DNA from: Madurella fahalii
Lineage: Eukaryota; Ascomycota; Sordariomycetes; Sordariales
Assembly (NCBI GenBank): GCA_029876055.1
Contig: CM056879.1
Span: 1,612,001-1,676,000, forward strand
Direction of reading: 5' to 3'
Length of the DNA stretch: 64,000 nt
The position numbers and the translations under genes were made by a program. This document shows, one piece after another, positions 58,575 through 64,000 of the stretch (its first letter is position 1; each line of letters starts with the position of its first letter). The notes under the pieces were generated by a model. That model was not told the DNA's origin and made no database searches. It worked only from the letters and a program-made list of their open reading frames with translations.

Positions 58575-60044
58575 ATGAAGATCGAGGGTTTGGTTGCAGT
58601 ATCGGCCGCTCTTGGCGCCGCTGCCGCGGCGTCGGCTGGCAAGATGGAGAGGGTGATGGACATCAAGACTAAGCAATGGGCCGACGCTAAGGCTAAAGGT
58701 CTCTTCGGCGGCTCTGCGTTGTACCACAAGGTTGGCTCCTGGCAGCCCTGCATCAACGGAAGATCCGGCCGGGGCAAGAATTCGTACCGGTGTAACAAGG
58801 TTGATATGCATGGCTTCCTGAGCCACGAGGACCTTGGCTCCATCGAAAAAGCCGGCAACGATGTTTGGGGTTGGACGTCGCGCTCTGGGCGCGAGTTCGG
58901 TATCGTTGGCCAAAGAGACGGCGTCGGCTTCGTCGAGATTACCAAGACCGGCAGTCTCGAGTACCTCGGTCGCCTCGACACGCAGACTACGGCGACGAGC
59001 TGGAGAGATATCAAGGTCATCGGCCATTACGCCTACATCGGTGCCGAGTCTGAAGGCCACGGCCTGCAAATCTTTGACCTCGAGAAGCTGCTGGATGTCA
59101 AGCCTTGGTGGAACCCCTTCTTCTGGCGGCCAAAAGTCTTTAACAAAGACAAGGACCTGACGGCCCTCTTCACCGGCTTCGGCGCCTCTCACAACATCGT
59201 CGCCCACGAGGAGACCAACATGATCTACGCGGTCGGCGGCCGCTCGGGCGCCAACTCGCGCAACACGACGTGCGCCGGCGGCATGTTCATGGTCGACGTG
59301 TCCAACCCCGCCAAGCCTGTCTCCCCGGGCTGCATCCCCCAGGACGGCTACGTGCACGACGCCCAGTGCGTCATCTACAAGGGCCCCACCGAGAAGTACC
59401 GCGGCCGCGAGATCTGCTTCAACTACAACGAGGACGCCTTGACCATCATGGACGTGACCGACAAGGCCGCGCCCGTCATCGTCTCCAGGACGCCCTACGT
59501 CGGCTTCGCCTACACCCACCAGGGCTGGCTCATCGACGACACCATGACCTTCCTCCTGCTGGACGACGAGGCCGACGAGATGGACGGCACCGACCCCGGC
59601 GCCGACGGCCGCACCACCACCTACATCTTCAACATCACCAACCTCGAGGCGCCCCTGAACACGGGCTACTACAAGAGCCCCGCCCGGTCCATCGACCACA
59701 ACCAATATGTAAGCTTGCCGCTGCCCATCTACCGTATCTCCCCGGTCGAGTTTTTTATTTAACACCCAAACTAGGTCGTCAGCGGTCTCACCTACCAAGC
59801 CAACTACGGCTCGGGTCTGCGCATCGTCGACGTGTCCGGCGTCGAGCTGGATCCCACGGGCGGCAATTTTGAGGAGGTCGGCTTCTTTGACTGCCACCCC
59901 GAGGACGATGACATTAACGGTGTGATCGAATTCCTCGGCACTTGGTCTGTCTACCCGTACTTCAGGTCCGGGTACATCCTTCTCAACTCGATCGAGCGCG
60001 GAATCTTCTCGCTCAAGTACACTGGTCGCAAGGCCAAGTATTGA
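58575..60044 (+). CDS. Secreted LVIVD-repeat / choice-of-anchor B family protein
   Basis: Two exons, 58575-59708 and 59775-60044, with a 66 bp intron (GTAAGC to ACTAG). 467 residues. A signal peptide (MKIEGLVAVSAALGAAAAA) is followed by a beta-propeller-type body with repeated strand-turn units such as GVGFVEITKTGSLEYLG, AYIGAESEGHGLQIFDL, GMFMVDVSNPAKPVSPGC and LTIMDVTDKAAPVIVS. These are LVIVD-like repeats of the choice-of-anchor B proteins. Cysteines and NxT/S sites fit an extracellular location. Function of fungal members is not established. The exon 1 frame would otherwise stop at 59761, which supports the intron. Confidence 0.82.
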
Positions 60045-60403
60045 ACTGGTTTATGTCTGGGTTGAAATGCGCTGTTCCGAGCTGTGCAGGTCGATAATTA
60101 AATAATCATAGTCTTACTTGAACTTTTTGTGCTCAGCCGAATCGCGGATGATAACTAGTGGTCGGTGATGCCGTGTCGTGTCGTAGACCCAAGAACCAAC
60201 CCGGCATTGATGGTCAGGTAATTACTGCCAAATGTTCAACCGCGGGAGCCACGGGAATCATTCCACAACGCAATCCACACAAATCAAAGTCTCAGGCAAG
60301 GGACGGGTCCCCCCTCATCCACACACATCAAAATAGAAAGAAGAATAACAATCATCTATTCATTGTCCCACCCTCTCATATCACAGGGAAAATAAACCCC
60401 ACC
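60045..60403. other. Tail-to-tail intergenic
   Basis: 3' flanks of two converging genes; A-rich around 60330-60420. Nothing else is seen. Confidence 0.6.
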
Positions 60404-62929
60404 TCAAAACAACCCCAACAAATCATCCCCCCCACTCCCTCCCTTCTGCGAATGCCCCAACTGCTGGCCCGGCGGGGGCGGCGCGCTCGTCCCGCTCAAG
60501 TCCATCCCCGCAAACCCACTCATCAGATCCCCCATCGCGCTCCCGCCTCCCATAGCGCCAGCCGCCTGCCCGGGGACCGCCATCCCCCCCGCCGGGGACG
60601 GACTATCGAACAAGCCCATGATATCTGCCATGCCGCCGCTCGGTGCCTGCAACGGCGGAGCCGCCACCGCCGCACCACCAGCCGCGGGACTAGCCACCCG
60701 TTCCGGAGTCCCCATGTTCTGCTGCTCGGCGCTGCTCGCCGGAGCGGCGCCGTCAAAGTCGATATCCAGCAGATTCTCGACGTGGCTCTGGGCGGCGGCG
60801 GAGCCCGTGCCATTGGCAGCCGCAGCCGCCGCGACAGACGCGGCGATGGGGTTCTCGGCGGCGTTCTGACGCTGCTCCTGGATGGCGGCGCGCTGGATCT
60901 CCTCGGCGCCGAAGCGGCCCTTGCCGACGAATGACTCGGGCGGCTTGTGGTACACGGACGCGAGCGTCGAGAGCTCCGACAGCAGCTGCTCCAGGAGGAC
61001 CGGGGGTAAGCTGGTCACTGTTGTAGTGATGGCGGGTTTCTGGGCGAGGATGATGTTCTTCAGGACGGTGCGTTAGCGGGGCCAGAGGTTAGGTGAGCGG
61101 GGCTTGAAGGTAAAAAGGGGCAGCGAACCTTGGCAATGTCGAGATCACCCGAGAGGAGGCGCCAGTAGATGTACGCGCGGTCGCGGATGTCCGGGTTGTC
61201 GCTGTCTGCAGTGGCTTGCTGCAGGACCTTCTGAACAAGGCCTTGGTTGTTGCTTGGCTTCTTCAGGAACAACTTCACCACTGCAGTGAGTATTTGCAGT
61301 TGGGTCTACCAGGGGTTAGCTCCAGCAACACTGATGGTGGTGACGGAAGATGCCTCACCTGTGTAAACTCCTCAGCGAACACGTCAACAAACCCCGACAG
61401 AATCTGGTCGGCGTTGTTGATCTTCTCTGCGTACTCTCCCACAATCCAGATAAGCGACCCACGGGCGTTCGGCTCGTCCAGCTCGTCAATGTACTTGCAA
61501 AGGGTGGGAATGACGCCCTCGTATCCGGGATACTTCCGAAGAATGTCCTTGATGACCACGACGACCTCCTGGACGACATAGTTGACCTTTGTCGAGATCA
61601 GGTCGAGCAGGGCGTTGACACACTTCTCGCTTGCCGCTTCGATCTTGATGGCGACCTGGCCGATGGCCTTCACCGCCCGCTTGACAAAATCCATGTCGAC
61701 CTCCAGCGCGTACTCCTTCAGCTCGGATAATAATTGATCAAAATTCTTCTCGTTCGCTATCCTGACCATGATCTCTAGTTTCTGGAGCTTAACGTAGGGA
61801 GGGTCGTTGTATTTGCAGAAAAATACCCTAAGCTCTTTGCTGAGAATGTCAGGCTTCGCCTGCAGGAGGAGGTCGATATTCCTGAGAGCAACGTATTGAA
61901 CTTCGGGGGCAGAGGAAACAAGGGTGACTGCGGGCAATGTCAGCAGGCAATAGACAGGAGGCTGGGGGAGACATACCTAAAGGAGGGGCCATCTTCTTTA
62001 GGTATTGCCTAACCAGCTCGGGGTTGATCAGCTTCATGTGAATGAAGACAACCTTGACCGCGGCTAGGACGACGCTAGGGTTGACGTGTTGGAACTGCGG
62101 CGCGACCCTTTCACAGATGTGCTCCGACTCCTTGACATCCGTGGGAGGGTAGTCTGCTAGCGTGCTCAAAATTGTGACTCTCCCCCATTCCGTGCATTCG
62201 TTCAGCGCCATGAGCAGCTTCTTCAAGGTGTTGGGCGTAATGACCAGGGCCCTGGTCTCGGGCGCCGTCTCGCTGATCTCGGACAGGGCTTGTACCGAGT
62301 TCGCCACAACCATCGGGTTCGGATCTCCAATCATCTCCTGCAAGGTCTCGAGGAAGCCGTTGTCGATGCACATTGTCGGGTTAAGGTCAAAAAGCTTGGC
62401 GACGCAAATGGCGGCGGTCTTGCGAACGTAGGGCGACTCATCCCGCAGCGTCTTGCGCAAGGGTTCTTCCATGTAGTCCACCATCTTGTCGACGCGAACG
62501 CAGCCCATCGTCCTGATCGCCAGTGCTCGGATGAGTGGGTTTGGGTCTTCGGAGTCTTGCACGAAAGTATTGACGGCGAGGATGCAGAGATCTGGATGGG
62601 ACTTCGCATAGTTCCTACACAGCTTGTCAGGACCACCATTCCGTCAGGCGGGGCACACTCCAGGCCTGTAAACGATTCGGCGAGATATCTCACATTAGGT
62701 ATAGGTACACCAGCTTTTTCTGGTCGAGGTCTGACGTTGCAATGTTCTTGAGGACGTCAGGGAACAGTGCGGACACATCCTTGCCTAGTGTCATGGCCAT
62801 GATGGTCTTCTGGATGGCTTCTTTCCGCTCGTAGGCATACTGCGACACCAGACCCGCCCGTAGTTCGAACGTCTCCCCCTTTCGTGGGGCAGCGAAGGCC
62901 CCGCGGATTCGATTCACGGTTTGGGCCAT
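60404..62929 (-). CDS. apl2: AP-1-type clathrin adaptor complex beta-adaptin subunit
   Basis: Large beta subunit of an adaptor complex for clathrin vesicles at Golgi/endosomes. Five exons: 62694-62929, 61977-62614, 61359-61927, 61129-61305, 60404-61057, with introns of 79, 49, 53 and 71 bp. The last donor is GTTCGC, unusual but in phase. 757 residues. The adaptin N-terminal domain (HEAT-like repeats) runs over about the first 580 residues and is strongly conserved: RKEAIQKTIMAMTLGKDVS, DLDQKKLVYLYLMNYAKSHP, DPNPLIRALAIRTMG. The C-terminal part is a glycine/alanine/proline-rich hinge with LLDIDF (a clathrin-box-like motif) and ends in DDLLGLF; there is no full ear domain. Assignment to AP-1 (Apl2) rather than AP-2 rests on overall similarity as I remember it and is less certain than the beta-adaptin call. 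Confidence 0.9.
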
Positions 62930-63432
62930 CTCGCAGAGCTCGGCTCAGCCGGTCGGTTGCTGGGCGAGGGCGGGGACGAGTTGTCGAGTTGGAAGCTGTA
63001 GAGGGGCGGTGAATTGGCGGGGCTCGACAAAGGAGAGCTTGCCGGTTGACCGCGAATTGCGCCTAACTCATTCGCAGTCGCGAGATCTCAAATCCTAGTC
63101 GGTCGCCCGTGGCGCTGCGCGACCTGCCGAGACACTGTTGCGGGATGATCTACGTTTGTGGTGTTTGTGGTCAGGCCGAGCGCCAGCACTCCCATATTGC
63201 CGTGGGCCCTGGCCTTGCACCCCTGAAAGGCTGTGGCTTGGCGATAAAGCTCCAGCCACAGTCGGTGGGGTTGACCGGTCTAGTGGATACTTGTGCCGTT
63301 CTCATCCATGTTCCACCATGCGCTGCACAACCTGCTAGCCCAAACAATACCTACAACGACTGGTCTCTGATGCGTCTCCGTTGTGAGGAATTGGCGCTCT
63401 ACCCGTAGACCCAACACCTAAGCCAATATAAT
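62930..63432. promoter_or_regulatory. Divergent upstream region of beta-adaptin and a small membrane gene
   Basis: About 0.5 kb between two divergent starts. A 99-codon plus-strand frame (63109-63408) has no family pattern and lies where the 5' leader of the next gene should be. No specific site is recognised. Confidence 0.4.
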
Positions 63433-63700
63433 ATGGTGTGTTTGTTTCCGCGATGGTTGGTCCGAGACTAAACTGACTTCAATGTTCAGGCCAATTTCCC
63501 GAATCTGCGGCGCCTCTTCATCGAAGCTCGAACTGACAATGAGGAGAGGGAGGTTTCAAGGAGAGCAGTAAGTTCGGCCCACCATTCGTTTTCTAGCAAT
63601 GTTGGTTGACCGCAGCCTGCAGTTCTATAATGCAGTTCTCTTCCTGGGATCAGTCGCAGTATTTAGCTTGATTGCTCAGAGAATGAATGCTACCAAGTAA
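63433..63700 (+). CDS. Small single-span membrane protein, 52 residues
   Basis: Too short for simple frame finding, but splicing gives a coherent protein. Exon 1 is only the ATG (63433-63435); intron 63436-63489; exon 2 63490-63567 (26 codons, starting ANFPNLRRLFIEAR); intron 63568-63622 (donor GTAAGT); exon 3 63623-63700. Exon 3 encodes a membrane helix (FYNAVLFLGSVAVFSLIAQ) and a short basic tail, then TAA. An in-frame stop lies upstream of the ATG. The form, a charged N-terminus and a helix near the C-terminus, resembles tiny mitochondrial or ER membrane subunits, but I do not recognise which. Divergent from beta-adaptin. An ATG-only first exon is rare but known. Confidence 0.6.
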
Positions 63701-64000
63701 GCTGACGGCATGATGCTCGCCGGGCTGGCACGGCAAGGCTCGGAGGAATAATCCATGACAACTGGGTCTTGCATAGCATTGTATATGGCTCTGCGAGACA
63801 ACACATCAAAAGTTGCGCAAGCATGCTATGAAGAGCAATCGACCATGTCTCAGGCAACTGACGCCATTGGGAAACGGGTCGCCGTTGGCGTCAGGGGACC
63901 ACAGAGCGATCTTTAACATCAAGTCCGGATTGCTATAGAGCCAGGCGAGGTTGCGTGGTCTAGTAATACAATTATGGCGCAGATCGCTGGGGTGATAAGC
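63701..64000. other. Right edge, nothing recognised
   Basis: 3' flank of the small gene; no further feature is supported. Confidence 0.5.

Noticed and set aside
58563..59897. 444-codon minus-strand frame
   Set aside because: Antisense of the LVIVD-repeat gene, which has a signal peptide, repeats and a valid intron.

Overview
The window is nuclear DNA of a filamentous ascomycete (Pezizomycotina; the gene content looks Sordariomycete-like, but that is inference). Supporting signs are 49-130 bp GT-AG introns with CTAAC/CTGAC-like branch sites, a hybrid NRPS-PKS gene, ankyrin genes of a fungal type, a HET-domain remnant, and decayed repeats whose changes look like repeat-induced point mutation (RIP). 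There are no bacterial-style operons, no CRISPR array, and no rRNA or tRNA that I can support.

Layout. 0.7-3.6 kb: a multi-exon unknown gene with a cysteine-rich region. 6.0-19.1 kb: a secondary-metabolite cluster. It holds a phytanoyl-CoA-type 2-oxoglutarate dioxygenase, a condensation-superfamily acyltransferase, an NmrA-like reductase, and a 7.7 kb synthase with domain order A-T-KS-AT-KR-ACP-R. That order, next to a dioxygenase and an NmrA-like reductase, is the signature of swnK and the SWN (swainsonine, indolizidine alkaloid) clusters. The acyltransferase is not a standard SWN gene. In the synthase the reading frame changes inside a run of six G just before the carrier-protein active site. 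19.3-23.9 kb: a secreted DUF3237 protein and a secreted S41-type peptidase. 26.8-28.9 kb: a multi-pass membrane protein whose frame also changes once. 29-33.3 kb: gene-poor, repeat-rich DNA.

33.3-37.2 kb: an eight-exon ankyrin gene with a CorA-like membrane C-terminus. 39.6-43.2 kb: two alpha/beta hydrolases, the first with a frame change in another G6 run. 44.6-45.1 kb: a secreted 20-cysteine protein with a duplicated cysteine module. 46.8-49.6 kb: a ubiquitin-like/ankyrin gene with one in-frame TGA. 50.4-55.3 kb: a graveyard holding a RecQ-type helicase relic, a GTPase fragment and a HET-domain relic, with an intact VOC (glyoxalase-fold) gene among them. 56.3-60.0 kb: a small lipocalin-like gene and a secreted LVIVD-repeat protein. 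60.4-62.9 kb: beta-adaptin of an AP clathrin-adaptor complex, a core housekeeping gene. 63.4-63.7 kb: a 52-residue single-membrane-span gene in three tiny exons.

How the genes fit together. The cluster is a plausible path to a small bicyclic alkaloid. The synthase would activate an amino acid, extend it with one malonyl unit, reduce and reductively release it. The NmrA-like enzyme would reduce an imine or ketone, the dioxygenase would hydroxylate, and the acyltransferase could cap a hydroxyl. Classical partners (aminotransferase, second dioxygenase, second reductase, transporter) are absent here. The rest of the window mixes accessory genes and TE-like relics with conserved housekeeping DNA at the right end.
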